A stretch of 64,000 nt of DNA from UBA11865 sp963749825 (GCA_963749825.1 CAVVOI010000009.1:186001-250000), one strand, 5' to 3'. Shown: positions 1-9,311, counted from the first letter of the stretch. Notes: a model not told the origin generated them from the sequence alone. Numbers and translations: made by a program.

Positions 1-1
1 A

Positions 2-151
2 ACATCGCCTGGAGGAACATCGGCCGAAGCCCTCTACCATATGGAAAAAGGCGGTTTAAGGACTGTAATATCTCGTGGAATATGGGCTGCTTACCAACGC
101 TCGATTGCCTTAGGAAAGGGGAAGAAACGAGCTGACGTAAATGAAAATTAG
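2..151 (+). CDS. proC: Pyrroline-5-carboxylate reductase, C-terminal fragment (runs off the left edge)
   Basis: An open frame enters from the left edge and stops at TAG 149-151, giving about 49 residues. They include SPGGTSAEALYHMEKGG followed by a helix with AAYQRS, which is the conserved end of ProC, the NADPH-dependent reductase that makes proline from pyrroline-5-carboxylate. The SPGGT motif sits in the dimer/substrate region of that family. Only the end of the gene is in the window, so nothing can be said about its start or promoter. The next gene begins 68 bp further on, in the same direction. Confidence 0.85.
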   Translation, partial: TSPGGTSAEALYHMEKGGLRTVISRGIWAAYQRSIALGKGKKRADVNEN

Positions 152-219
152 TAACATTGGTCATGAACCATCAGTAGTTTGATCGTGCCAGAGCAAATCA
201 TAAAGTTCACATACAAATC

Positions 220-1944
220 ATGACCGGCCAAATAATCCTACAAGATTGCCAGGGGGAGCGATGGTTAGAATTCGTCGATCCTAAGGAGGTTGTCGTCGCC
301 TGGCAATTGAATGAAGTGATGCCAGGATTGGATCGGGTTGACAAACTAGTAAATGAAAAGGGACTCTACGCGGCCGGTTTTATAACTTACGAAGCAGCAC
401 CGGCTTTTGACTGGGCTTTGAAGGTTCGTCAACCATCTAGCCTGCCCCTGCTATGGTTTGGCTTATATGAGGCTCCGAGACAAATCCACGAACCTACTGG
501 GTCAGCTCCTTACACAATTGGTGAGTGGTTGCCGAATGTTACCTGGGATGAATACCGGCAGGCCATCAACCACATCAAAACGTTTATTGCTGCCGGAGAC
601 ACATACCAGGTGAACTATACTTACCGGTTGCGGGCGGAATTCGAGGGAGATCCGCAAGGATTATTTAAGGATCTTATCAGTTCCCAACAATCTTCTTTTG
701 CCGCTTTCGTAGATATTGGGTCGACAGCTATTTGTTCGGCCTCTCCAGAACTATTCTTTGAGGTTATGGGAGAAGAAGTTTGGGCCCGACCTATGAAGGG
801 AACTGCACGACGAGGTCGCACGAATCTCGAAGATGAAGGTCAAGCTGAATGGCTTTACAACTCTGAAAAGAATCGCGCCGAAAATGTCATGATCGTTGAT
901 ATGATTCGTAATGACTTAGGCAGGGTCTGTACACCCGGCAGCGTTTGCGTTCCCAAACTTTTCGAAACGGAACGGTATCCCACGATTTGGCAGATGACTT
1001 CAACGGTCGTCGGTCACACGAGCGTACCCTTCGCAAAGATGATGGAAGCCTTATTTCCTTGCGCTTCCATCACTGGAGCGCCTAAAGTTCGTACAATGCA
1101 GATCATTGCCGAACTGGAGTCGTCTGCCCGTGGAATTTATACAGGCTGTATTGGTTACCTTGCTCCTAATCGACGAGCACAATTTAATGTGGCCATTCGC
1201 ACGGTAACCATCGACAAAGAGAATCAAGTGGCTGAATATGGTGTCGGGGGAGGAATCGTGTGGGATTCGGAGACGGCCGATGAATATGAGGAATGCCGGA
1301 CAAAATCAAAGATCTTGTTCGAGAAACACGCCGATTTTCATTTGTTGGAATCAATTCGTTGGACGCCTGTCGAAGGATATTTCTTGTTGGAAAAACATAT
1401 TGAACGGCTGACGGATTCGGCCGCTTATTTCGATTATGTTTTAGACACCTCGGGGCTGCATGAACAACTATCATCATTCCAGAACAATTTGCCGGCAAGT
1501 CCACAGAAGGTCCGACTGCTTTTGGACCGCTATGGAAAAATTGAACTTCAAGCCCAAGATATTAACGAGCAGCGGGTGGCTAGAGTTGGTTTAGCCAAAG
1601 ATCCTGTCGATTCGGATGAAATATTCCTCTTTCACAAGACCACTAAACGGGCGATTTATGATCGACATCGAGCTGGACGGATAGACTGTGACGATGTCTT
1701 ATTGTGGAATCAACGAGGCGAATTAACTGAATCCTGCTACGCAAACATTGTCCTCCAATTTGGCGAAGAACTGCTAACGCCTGCGTTAGATAGCGGTTTG
1801 TTGCCGGGTACATTCCGCCGCCATCTTCTGGAAGAAGGAAGGATTCGCGAACGAAACCTTAGAATAGAGGATTTACAGGATTGTGATTCGATCTATCTGA
1901 TTAATTCGGTACGTTTGTGGAGAGAGGCTGTCCTGTTGCCCTGA
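220..1944 (+). CDS. pabB-pabC: Fused aminodeoxychorismate synthase component I / 4-amino-4-deoxychorismate lyase
   Basis: A 574-residue protein with two domains. Residues about 1-370 are a chorismate-binding domain: SPELFF, the K193 motif RPMKGTARRG, MIVDMIRNDLGR and ITGAPK. The lysine in the PIKGT-type motif is characteristic of PabB; anthranilate synthases have alanine there. Residues about 375-574 are a class IV aminotransferase fold (PabC), with a K in RAIYDRHR as the likely PLP lysine region and LLPGTFRRHLL near the end. PabB aminates chorismate, PabC releases pyruvate, giving 4-aminobenzoate for folate. The glutaminase PabA is not in the window. No strong ribosome-binding site precedes the ATG. 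Confidence 0.9.
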   Translation: MTGQIILQDCQGERWLEFVDPKEVVVAWQLNEVMPGLDRVDKLVNEKGLYAAGFITYEAAPAFDWALKVRQPSSLPLLWFGLYEAPRQIHEPTGSAPYTIGEWLPNVTWDEYRQAINHIKTFIAAGDTYQVNYTYRLRAEFEGDPQGLFKDLISSQQSSFAAFVDIGSTAICSASPELFFEVMGEEVWARPMKGTARRGRTNLEDEGQAEWLYNSEKNRAENVMIVDMIRNDLGRVCTPGSVCVPKLFETERYPTIWQMTSTVVGHTSVPFAKMMEALFPCASITGAPKVRTMQIIAELESSARGIYTGCIGYLAPNRRAQFNVAIRTVTIDKENQVAEYGVGGGIVWDSETADEYEECRTKSKILFEKHADFHLLESIRWTPVEGYFLLEKHIERLTDSAAYFDYVLDTSGLHEQLSSFQNNLPASPQKVRLLLDRYGKIELQAQDINEQRVARVGLAKDPVDSDEIFLFHKTTKRAIYDRHRAGRIDCDDVLLWNQRGELTESCYANIVLQFGEELLTPALDSGLLPGTFRRHLLEEGRIRERNLRIEDLQDCDSIYLINSVRLWREAVLLP

Positions 1945-1951
1945 GGCACAA

Positions 1952-2995
1952 TTACTGCTTGTGACTGGCGGCAACTATTTCGGCCATGATGGCCAAGGCG
2001 ATCTCCTCGGGGGTCTGGGCGCCTATTTTTAAGCCTATAGGACCATGGATTCGGTCCAGTTGCTCTGCATTGATCCCATCCTCTGCCAAGCGATTACGAC
2101 GTTTTCTATGCGTTTTTTGACTGCCCAGCGCACCAATATAAAAAGCCGGGTTCGCTAACGCTATCTTAAGCGCCGGATCGTCGATTTTAGGATCATGGCT
2201 TAAGCTGGCTATTGCCGTATTGGGCGTCAACTTGATTTGTCTAAAAGCTTCGTCTGGCCAGGCCTGAATAAGGCGATCCACATCTGGAAACCGGTCAAGG
2301 CTGCTGAAGGCTCGACGCGGATCGATGACGATCGTGCGATAGCCAAGATTCTTGGCGATGGCGGTCAGGCCGATGGCAATATGCACACCGCCAATGACGA
2401 TTAAGGTTGGAGCTGGCTGGATGATTTCGATAAAAGCTTCAAATTTCTCGTAATCTAGGTCGGGCAATTCAAAAACATGTCGATTTGAAACATCATTTGT
2501 CAAAGTTGTCCGGGCAGTCGCCGCAATGATGCCATCCACGACCGGGTCGATGCTGCCAAAAATTCGCCCTCCTCGTTGAATAACCAGTTTTTTGCCTAAG
2601 ATATTGGCCGGGCCGCTGATGATCGTGACAACAGCGAATGATTCATCCTCTTCTATCAATCCATGGAGAAAATTGTAGACAACCGGATCTAAAGGTTCTA
2701 CGAAAACGTCAATAGTGCCACCGCAGGCTAAACCCACATCCCAGGCAGTTTCGTCGGCAACGCCAAAATGGAGCAACTTGGATTGCCTATTAACCAGGAC
2801 TTCTACACCGGCCTCAAACACTGCGCCCTCGACACAACCACCGCTGACCGAACCAGACATTTTCCCGTCAGTTGTCATGGCCAATTTGGCCCCAACTCTA
2901 CGGGGGGCGGAACCCCAAGTGGAAATGACTGTCGCAATGGCGATTGGCACTTCATAGATTAACCATTGGTCGATATCTTGGATAACGTCTCGCAT
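1952..2995 (-). CDS. XdhC/CoxF-family molybdenum-cofactor insertion protein
   Basis: A 347-residue protein with the N-terminal XdhC_CoxI domain (WGSAPRRVGAKLAM, then SGSVSGGCVEG with the family cysteine) and a C-terminal Rossmann-like XdhC domain (LIVIGGVHIAIGL, YRTIVIDPR). Family members bind molybdenum cofactor, help sulfurate it and deliver it to xanthine-dehydrogenase-type hydroxylases, including aerobic CO dehydrogenase. It is the last gene of a leftward group; its ATG lies 17 nt after the VWA gene and has a GGGAG site 8 nt upstream. The neighbouring MoxR and VWA genes match CoxD and CoxE, supporting a role in maturing a Mo-hydroxylase. The enzyme itself is not present here. Confidence 0.88.
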   Translation of the reverse strand: MRDVIQDIDQWLIYEVPIAIATVISTWGSAPRRVGAKLAMTTDGKMSGSVSGGCVEGAVFEAGVEVLVNRQSKLLHFGVADETAWDVGLACGGTIDVFVEPLDPVVYNFLHGLIEEDESFAVVTIISGPANILGKKLVIQRGGRIFGSIDPVVDGIIAATARTTLTNDVSNRHVFELPDLDYEKFEAFIEIIQPAPTLIVIGGVHIAIGLTAIAKNLGYRTIVIDPRRAFSSLDRFPDVDRLIQAWPDEAFRQIKLTPNTAIASLSHDPKIDDPALKIALANPAFYIGALGSQKTHRKRRNRLAEDGINAEQLDRIHGPIGLKIGAQTPEEIALAIMAEIVAASHKQ

Positions 2996-3012
2996 CGGTC
3001 AAACTCCCTATA

Positions 3013-4236
3013 CTACGAGCTCATCAAGAGAGATAGATGTTGTCTTCTTGCCGGTCGCCGGTCATTGATCCGGCCAAGATGTTGGGTGAGTCCTTCCAGG
3101 CTGGCTAAATTATGAACCGGTAAAAAATCGTCGATATACGGCAAAGCAGCCTGCATCCCCCTAGTCAAGGGCTCATAATCGGGGCTGCCAAGAAGTGGAT
3201 TGAGCCAGACGAGCCGGAAGGAACTTCGTTGCAGTAGAGCTAATTCGTCTGCCAATACCTGAGGATCGCCCCTATCCCAACCATCACTAATTAATAAAGT
3301 GATTGCGCCGCGGCCGAGGACGCGTCTGGCCCAATCATAATTGAAGCGTTTGAGTGCTTCGCCGATTCGAGTTCCCCCAGACCAATCAGGCACGACCTGG
3401 GCAACATCTTGCATTGCCTGGTCAACATCCCGGTTTTGCAACTGGCGAGTTATCCGTGTTAGGCGGGTACTGAAAAGGAAGACTTCTACAGGTTGCGCCA
3501 AGCCTTTGATGAGGCCATAAACAAAGTGGAGCATTAGTCGAGTGTAACACTCCATCGAACCACTCACGTCGGCGATAATAACCAAAGGGCGGGCTGTGAT
3601 CTTAGGTTTGCGATAAGACCAACTCATGATTTCACCACCATACTTGAGATTGTGGCGTAAGCTGTGGCGCATATCGATATTCTTCCCCCGGCCTGGCTGA
3701 AATCTTCGAGTTTTTCGGCGTCCAAGCTGCCAGATAAGTTGGGCCATCATTTTCTTTATGGCTTCAATTTCACCACTATCCAATTCTGAAAAATCTTTCT
3801 GGCGAAGGACTTCGCGATCGCTGTACGTGCCCGCTAATTCCAATAAGGGTGTTGGCTCTTCTTCAGCGTTTTGGTCCAAAGTAGTCGATTGAACCCGGTG
3901 CCGATTTTGAGGCCGGCTCATGGTTGAAGGTTGCCGGGAATGTCGAAAGCGGCCGTCGCGAGCAGGAGCTATCAAAACTTTTGTTTGGTCGACTGGCTGA
4001 CGCCAAAACAGCTGAAAAGCCTGATCAAAAATATCAAGGTCATCACGATCATGGACGAGCAAACATCTCAAGGCAAAATAGAAGTCGCTCTTGTTGCCAA
4101 TCGCTATGTGATCAAGAGCCTCGACAACCGTAATCATACGGCTGGGATTTACGTCTAGACCCAGGCCACGAAGCAAGCGCCCAAATAGGAGTAGATTTTG
4201 TAATAGGTAACCGGATGGGCCACTCGCGCCGGTCAT
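3013..4236 (-). CDS. VWA-domain protein, CoxE-like
   Basis: A 407-residue protein. The C-terminal half is a von Willebrand A domain with the MIDAS motif DVSGSM at about residue 223 (VIIADVSGSMECYTR), a downstream threonine in GGTRIGEAL, and the aspartate in LLISDGWDRGD. The N-terminal half resembles CoxE-like proteins (GLDVNPSRM and FQLFW). CoxE acts with the MoxR-type AAA+ protein CoxD when the CuSMo cofactor of CO dehydrogenase is assembled; the VWA-MoxR pair is a general metal-insertion chaperone arrangement. It starts one base after the MoxR stop codon, so the two are probably cotranslated. Confidence 0.85.
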   Translation of the reverse strand: MTGASGPSGYLLQNLLLFGRLLRGLGLDVNPSRMITVVEALDHIAIGNKSDFYFALRCLLVHDRDDLDIFDQAFQLFWRQPVDQTKVLIAPARDGRFRHSRQPSTMSRPQNRHRVQSTTLDQNAEEEPTPLLELAGTYSDREVLRQKDFSELDSGEIEAIKKMMAQLIWQLGRRKTRRFQPGRGKNIDMRHSLRHNLKYGGEIMSWSYRKPKITARPLVIIADVSGSMECYTRLMLHFVYGLIKGLAQPVEVFLFSTRLTRITRQLQNRDVDQAMQDVAQVVPDWSGGTRIGEALKRFNYDWARRVLGRGAITLLISDGWDRGDPQVLADELALLQRSSFRLVWLNPLLGSPDYEPLTRGMQAALPYIDDFLPVHNLASLEGLTQHLGRINDRRPARRQHLSLLMSS

Positions 4237-4237
4237 A

Positions 4238-5125
4238 TTAGTTTTCTGAAGCGACTCGATCTAATATTTGCCGGGTTGTCTGGCCCTTAATTTTAGCAAC
4301 ATCGTCCTGATATTTGAGGATAACGCCGAGCGTGTCGTCGACCACCTCCGGAGCTAAGATATTCTCATCTAGGGCTACCAGGGCGGCCGTCCAATCAAGC
4401 GTTTCGGCAATGCCCGGAATCTTGTACAGTTCAATTTGTCGCAACTCTTGAATAAATCCTGTGACCTGGCGGGCCAACGCATCCGGCGCGTCGGGAACCT
4501 TGGCTAACACAATTTCCAACTCTTTATCAAAGGTGGGATATTCGATCCAATAATAAAGGCAACGACGTTTCAGGGCATCGTGCACTTCTCGGGTGCGGTT
4601 CGAGGTGAGGACCACAATTGGGGGTTGTTTTGATTTTATCGTCCCGATTTCTGGCACTGTGATTTGAAAATCAGACAAGACTTCCAGTAAGAAAGCCTCG
4701 AACTCTTCGTCGCTCCGGTCGATTTCGTCGATCAATAATACCGGCGCGATTTCATGAGAATTTTCTATCGCCTGCAATAGAGGGCGGCGCAAAAGGAACT
4801 GGGAGCCAAATAACTCGGCTTCAGAAGCTTTTTCACCTTGAATCTCCATGAGTTTAATATGCAACATCTGGCGTGTGTAATTCCACTCGTAGACGGCCTG
4901 GCTGACATCTAAGCCCTCATAGCACTGCAGGCGTATGAGTTCTGACTCCATGAGCTGGGCGATGACCTTAGCTACTTCAGTCTTACCAACACCTGCTTCT
5001 CCTTCAAGGAAGAGGGGGCGTTGCAGTTTAAGGGAAAGGTAGATCGCGGTCACTAATCCCCTATCGGCAATATAGCGCTGTCTTCTGAGAGCTTCTTGCA
5101 GCTCATCGATCGATTGAATTGTCAT
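4238..5125 (-). CDS. MoxR-family AAA+ ATPase, CoxD-like
   Basis: A 295-residue AAA+ ATPase with Walker A GEAGVGKTE at about residue 42, Walker B VLLIDEIDRSDEEFEAFLLE and sensor 1 VVLTSNRTREVHDALKRR. These are MoxR-family signatures. It is followed after one base by the VWA gene, the standard MoxR-VWA pairing. Its ATG overlaps the stop codon of the upstream RNase J gene by four bases (ATGA), which implies translational coupling to RNase J. By comparison with CoxD it probably remodels the target metalloenzyme, but no target enzyme gene is in the window. Confidence 0.88.
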   Translation of the reverse strand: MTIQSIDELQEALRRQRYIADRGLVTAIYLSLKLQRPLFLEGEAGVGKTEVAKVIAQLMESELIRLQCYEGLDVSQAVYEWNYTRQMLHIKLMEIQGEKASEAELFGSQFLLRRPLLQAIENSHEIAPVLLIDEIDRSDEEFEAFLLEVLSDFQITVPEIGTIKSKQPPIVVLTSNRTREVHDALKRRCLYYWIEYPTFDKELEIVLAKVPDAPDALARQVTGFIQELRQIELYKIPGIAETLDWTAALVALDENILAPEVVDDTLGVILKYQDDVAKIKGQTTRQILDRVASEN

Positions 5126-6759
5126 TTGACTATTGCGTAGACCATAGGACGGCGACCGGTCTCGGTATACAAGTATCTGGCTAAGGCATTCTCAATTCTC
5201 TTATCCAATTTATCCCGGTTTCGGCCGCTGGCGCTGATAGTTTGGGCTATTGTTTCCCGGGCTCCATCCATTATCTCATCAGCCTCTTCGAGGTAAACAA
5301 ATCCCCGGGAAATGATTTCTGGTTGCTCGACCAACTGGCCATCTGTTTCTAATGAAACGACGGCGATAAAAAAGCCGCTATCGGCCAAACGTTCCCGGTC
5401 GCGCATGACGGCCGGCCCGACATCGCCAACCCCAATACCATCCACGAATACATAACCGCCGGGTATCCTGGGACCAATAGATAGCGAGTGTTCATCTAAC
5501 TCCAAGATGGTTCCGTTTTCCACAACGGAGATATTTTCTTTGGGAATACCCATCTCTCGGGCAAGTCTGCCATGGGCTTGTAAATGGCGCAATTCGCCAT
5601 GGACGGGCACAAAAAATTTAGGTTTAACTAAATTGAGCAATAGTTTCATCTCTTCCCGGCTAGCATGACCGGATACATGAACGTTGGCAATGCCTTCGTG
5701 CAATACATCAGCACCGCGCTGCAGAAGACGGTTGATGATGCGATAGATCATCTCTTCGTTACCTGGAATTGGATGGGCAGACAATACGACGGTATCACCG
5801 TCTTCAATGCTTAGCGTTGGGTGCCGCCCATTGGCAAGGCGGCCCAGGACGGCAGTTGGTTCTCCTTGAGAGCCGGTGACGAGTATGGCGACTTCCTGTG
5901 GAGGTAGGCTATTCGCTTGTGAAATATCGATCAGTAGATCATCCGGAATATCAAGGTAACCGAGCTTCCGGGCAATCTTGGAATTATCTCGCATGGATCG
6001 CCCGGTAATGGCTAGCTTTCGGCCATATAAGGCGGCCGCATTTGCGACCTGCTGGATACGAGAAATCAAGGAGGCGAAAGTAGCAACGATGATCCTCCCT
6101 TCCGCCTGTCGGAATAGTTCATCGAATGCGTCGGTTATGACCGCTTCCGATTGCGTCCAACCCGGCCTGTCGGCATTGGTGCTGTCGGCCAACAAGCAGA
6201 GAACACCTCTGCTCGAGAAGTCGGCTAATTTGGCGAAATCGGGAGGCCAACCATCTACAGGCGTATGATCGAATTTATAGTCGCCTGTATGGACGATCAA
6301 GCCAACAGGAGTTGTGATTCCGTAGCCAACGCCATCAGGTATGCTGTGGGAGACATGGAAAGGCTCCACAGTGAATGAGCCGATATGCAAGACATCTCCG
6401 GCCTCAATGGTTCGTAATGTCACGTCTTGTCTTAATTTTGCCTGGCGCAACTTGCCTTCTATTAAACCCGCGGTCAAACGAGTGGCGTAAATCGGCGCAT
6501 CGATTTCACGCATCAGGTGGTTGAGAGCGCCCACATGGTCTTCGTGTCCGTGAGTGATTAAAACAGCCAGAATATTGTCAGTCTTATCGAGGATATAGTT
6601 ATAGTCCGGGATAATCAGATCGATTCCTAGCATGTCGTTTTCGGGAAACATGATACCGGCATCCACGATGATTATTTCATCACCATATTCGATAACGGTC
6701 ATATTCTTGCCAATTTCTCCTAAACCACCTAATGGGACAATTCTTAGTTTAGTTGTCAT
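5122..6759 (-). CDS. rnj: Ribonuclease J
   Basis: Starting at ATG 6759 the protein has 545 residues; an in-frame ATG lies 36 bases further upstream, but 6759 is preceded by GGAG at a 7-nt spacing and begins directly with the conserved LRIVPLGGLGEIGKNM. It is a metallo-beta-lactamase/beta-CASP ribonuclease: zinc motif THGHEDHVGAL, HTGDYKFD, LLADSTNA and the late motif VHVSGHASREEM. RNase J has 5'-3' exonuclease and endonuclease activity and handles mRNA decay and rRNA maturation. It heads the leftward RNase J-MoxR-VWA-XdhC group, with a 4-nt overlap to MoxR. The PP2C gene ends 97 bp upstream. Confidence 0.93.
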   Translation of the reverse strand: MTTKLRIVPLGGLGEIGKNMTVIEYGDEIIIVDAGIMFPENDMLGIDLIIPDYNYILDKTDNILAVLITHGHEDHVGALNHLMREIDAPIYATRLTAGLIEGKLRQAKLRQDVTLRTIEAGDVLHIGSFTVEPFHVSHSIPDGVGYGITTPVGLIVHTGDYKFDHTPVDGWPPDFAKLADFSSRGVLCLLADSTNADRPGWTQSEAVITDAFDELFRQAEGRIIVATFASLISRIQQVANAAALYGRKLAITGRSMRDNSKIARKLGYLDIPDDLLIDISQANSLPPQEVAILVTGSQGEPTAVLGRLANGRHPTLSIEDGDTVVLSAHPIPGNEEMIYRIINRLLQRGADVLHEGIANVHVSGHASREEMKLLLNLVKPKFFVPVHGELRHLQAHGRLAREMGIPKENISVVENGTILELDEHSLSIGPRIPGGYVFVDGIGVGDVGPAVMRDRERLADSGFFIAVVSLETDGQLVEQPEIISRGFVYLEEADEIMDGARETIAQTISASGRNRDKLDKRIENALARYLYTETGRRPMVYAIVK

Positions 6760-6856
6760 AATGTTCTCCGTGGATGTAATAAGTGCACGAATCAAATGGG
6801 ATAGCCGTGGCTTTCCCGGTCAGCATTTTTGCTTTCCAAGGGGGGGATTTGAGAAT

Positions 6857-7774
6857 TTAACCGTTGACAATGTTCCAAATTAAGAAAATGAGTACAACCT
6901 GCACAATAGCCAAAACCGCCGTATAAAACCAGAGCGCCCGACTGTAAATAGCGGTCCCATTTTGAGCTTCTTGGACGGTTACGACTGGAGCAGAGTGAGA
7001 ATTAAACTCAGCTAGTTGTCCCCCAATACGCAATATTGCTACGCTTATATTATCCTCGCCGCCACGATCGTTGGCAAGTCGAATCAGTTGATCTGCGGCG
7101 TCTGCCGGTTCCTTGTCCCCCACAATGGCCGCAATCTCATCATCCATCACATGGCGGGTCAAGCCGTCGGAACAGAGAACAACCTGTTCCCCAGGAGCTA
7201 AAGAAACTTGGTAGAGGTCTATTTGGGGTGAATTCTCCGCGCCCAGGCTGTGCAGTATGACATTCTTTCGGGGGTGGTTTAGAGCTTCTTCTTCGGTTAT
7301 GGCCCCTTCTTCTACCAAACGAGCGACCAAGCTCTGATCTTTGGTAATCTGTCTTAAATGACCCTGTTTCCAATGATATCCACGACTGTCGCCAACATTG
7401 GCCATTGTCGCACCATCATCGTGAAGGACTGTTGCTACCATGGTGGTAGCCATCCGGCTGTTTGAAGATTGCTCGGCGATCATCTGGCGCAATTCGGCGT
7501 TGGCCGTCTGCATCGCCTTAACGAGCCTATTACCCCAGTCGGCTTTTTCTTCGTTGACCATGAAGTGATGGAGAGTACGCTCGGTGGCAAACCTGCTAGC
7601 AACCTCGCCAGCATCAGTACCTCCGACTCCATCGGCTAGGATGTACAGCCAACCATTTCTCGTCGATTCATCCGGCGTGGTTGGTTCCTGGCAGGCGATG
7701 AAGTCTTCGTTATGATCACGAACACGACCTCTATCTGTGAGCATTGAGGCATCAATTTGCCCGATGCTGAACAT
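6857..7774 (-). CDS. PP2C-family serine/threonine phosphatase with C-terminal membrane anchor
   Basis: A 305-residue protein. Residues about 1-245 carry all the PP2C motifs: DRGRVRDHNED, LADGVGGTDAGE, NVGDSRGY, VVLCSDGLTRHV and GGEDNISV, whose acidic residues bind two Mn/Mg ions. A linker follows, and residues about 280-302 (LWFYTAVLAIVQVVLIFLIW) form one membrane helix close to the C-terminus, so the catalytic domain is cytoplasmic. Such phosphatases usually oppose PknB-type kinases; the only such kinase in the window, at 34.8 kb, is broken. It is divergent from the lipoprotein gene at 7873 with a 98-bp shared upstream region. Confidence 0.9.
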   Translation of the reverse strand: MFSIGQIDASMLTDRGRVRDHNEDFIACQEPTTPDESTRNGWLYILADGVGGTDAGEVASRFATERTLHHFMVNEEKADWGNRLVKAMQTANAELRQMIAEQSSNSRMATTMVATVLHDDGATMANVGDSRGYHWKQGHLRQITKDQSLVARLVEEGAITEEEALNHPRKNVILHSLGAENSPQIDLYQVSLAPGEQVVLCSDGLTRHVMDDEIAAIVGDKEPADAADQLIRLANDRGGEDNISVAILRIGGQLAEFNSHSAPVVTVQEAQNGTAIYSRALWFYTAVLAIVQVVLIFLIWNIVNG

Positions 7775-7872
7775 GAAACGACTATATACTCAATCAGCGG
7801 TGATGGCAAGACGGCTGACTTCGGAACCTTCTGACCAGGATTTGCGTCTTACGGTTAGGAGTAGAGCGAACG

Positions 7873-8493
7873 ATGAAACCATTATTATTTTTACTTTTTT
7901 TCTTTCTGGGAATAATAGGTTGCACGCCGCCCAAAGAGGTTTACATAACTCAATTTGTAGAAAGGGGTGATGAAGCTGAACCGGCCGATCCAACACCCGA
8001 CAAACAGCTCTTGTTGCCGGCGGCCGAGTCTGTAGATTTAGGCCAACGAGGTGCAGAAGTCGTTCGGACAACAAAAGATCAAATCATGCCAACGCCTTCA
8101 TTGACAATGGTCGAACCTTCGCCCGATGTGACGCTTATCCCTCCTGCTGGGGTAGTTGATCTACGTGAAATGGCAGATGAACTCACAGAAAACAGCAATA
8201 AACGATTTGAGGAAATGCCGTACCCCGGATTGCCAAACAGCCAAGTCGCTCTGGTTGAAATGACGAAGCAAGGGTTGGCCGATAAACTTGGTTTAGAAAT
8301 TAAGGACATCTTCCTGATCTCGATGACAACCTTGGAGATGCCTGGTGACAAACTGGATTGTAAAGTAGATATCGCGGGGCGCCGGCCGATGATCGTTACT
8401 TTTGGCTATCAGATCACGCTCGAAGCGGCTGGCACAGAATACAAATACTATTCTGAACCAGGGAGAACCCCGTCATTTTGCGAGGAAGGATAA
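7873..8493 (+). CDS. Hypothetical lipoprotein
   Basis: A 206-residue protein with a short hydrophobic signal (LLFLLFFFLGIIGC) ending in a lipobox whose cysteine is residue 17, so it is probably lipid-anchored outside the membrane. An acidic, proline-rich stretch follows (EPADPTPDK). The last about 80 residues (from MTKQGLADKLGL to the end) form a compact domain with two cysteines (DCKVD and PSFCEEG) that may pair. A similar C-terminal domain occurs in Chloroflexota lipoproteins of unknown role as far as I recall. I do not recognise a function. GGAG lies 11 nt before the ATG. Confidence 0.75.
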   Translation: MKPLLFLLFFFLGIIGCTPPKEVYITQFVERGDEAEPADPTPDKQLLLPAAESVDLGQRGAEVVRTTKDQIMPTPSLTMVEPSPDVTLIPPAGVVDLREMADELTENSNKRFEEMPYPGLPNSQVALVEMTKQGLADKLGLEIKDIFLISMTTLEMPGDKLDCKVDIAGRRPMIVTFGYQITLEAAGTEYKYYSEPGRTPSFCEEG

Positions 8494-8604
8494 GCCGGGA
8501 GATCCAGTAGAGCAATCACTTACGAAGCAATTGTTTATGATGAAAAATTTCAATGTCGTCTTTACAAGGCTACCGTGAGAATGTCAGCCAACACATCCTT
8601 ATTC

Positions 8605-9288
8605 TTACCGGCGAAATTGTCTATCTTCTATCTCGTCGGCTACCCGCTTGGCCAAACGATCCATCCACCAGTTATTTATGCTTCGAATAACGAACAGTAG
8701 TGCCAGCAAACCAGCGCCCACCTTTACTAGGTTCATCTGCTGATCTTTCGGCAGCATATCTTCAAGCATCTTGCGCGTCACACCCGCAGCAAATTCCAAT
8801 TCGGATGGCTGGTTAACGACGACAGTTTCGCCGGTATCGTCTCCCTGCATTTTGGCCTGGATCTGGGCGTCAAGGGACTCGAGGCTTTGCTTGATCAGTG
8901 CTTGGGTGGAGCTCTCCATCAGCCGCTGGCCCACGCTTGCCAACCGGCCGCCAATTTGCGCATCTCCATTGTAACTGATGATGGTTGAGTCGCCGTCAGA
9001 TTGAAGAGAATAGTCACCCGCGCCTTTTACAAATCCGGGGGCGCCCTTTCCGTCGAGCTGAATATGGGCCGATTCAGGGGGATTCAAGTCGGATAGGACA
9101 ACCTTGCCATTAAAGACACCCTGGACGGGACCTATCCTGATCTTCATCGTCGCCCTGTACTCGTTATCACCCACTTTCTCTAGACTTTGTACGCCGGGTA
9201 GCGTTCGGGCAAGAACATCGGGATCGAGTATTGTCGGCCAAACAATATCTCGAGGAGCATCGAATGTGTAAGTTCCTTCTACTTTCAT
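8605..9288 (-). CDS. CoxG-like SRPBCC-family protein
   Basis: A 227-residue protein. Residues 1-150 match carbon monoxide dehydrogenase subunit G (CoxG): MKVEGTYTFDAPRDIVW, the LPGVQSLEKVGDNEY segment and MKIRIGPVQGVFNGKV. CoxG has an SRPBCC/START-type fold and has been linked with tethering CO dehydrogenase to the membrane and with lipid (menaquinone) delivery. Here residues about 185-205 (VKVGAGLLALLFVIRSI) form a membrane helix, in line with a membrane-bound role. It lies 23 bp after the PhaR-like gene and is probably cotranscribed with it, a few kb from the coxDEF-like set. Confidence 0.88.
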   Translation of the reverse strand: MKVEGTYTFDAPRDIVWPTILDPDVLARTLPGVQSLEKVGDNEYRATMKIRIGPVQGVFNGKVVLSDLNPPESAHIQLDGKGAPGFVKGAGDYSLQSDGDSTIISYNGDAQIGGRLASVGQRLMESSTQALIKQSLESLDAQIQAKMQGDDTGETVVVNQPSELEFAAGVTRKMLEDMLPKDQQMNLVKVGAGLLALLFVIRSINNWWMDRLAKRVADEIEDRQFRR

Positions 9289-9311
9289 GATTTCCGCCTT
9301 ATTCTATTTGG

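Noticed and set aside
220..1300. Anthranilate synthase component I (TrpE)
   Set aside because: The active-site motif has lysine (MKGT, K193) as in PabB, not alanine as in TrpE, and a PabC domain follows.
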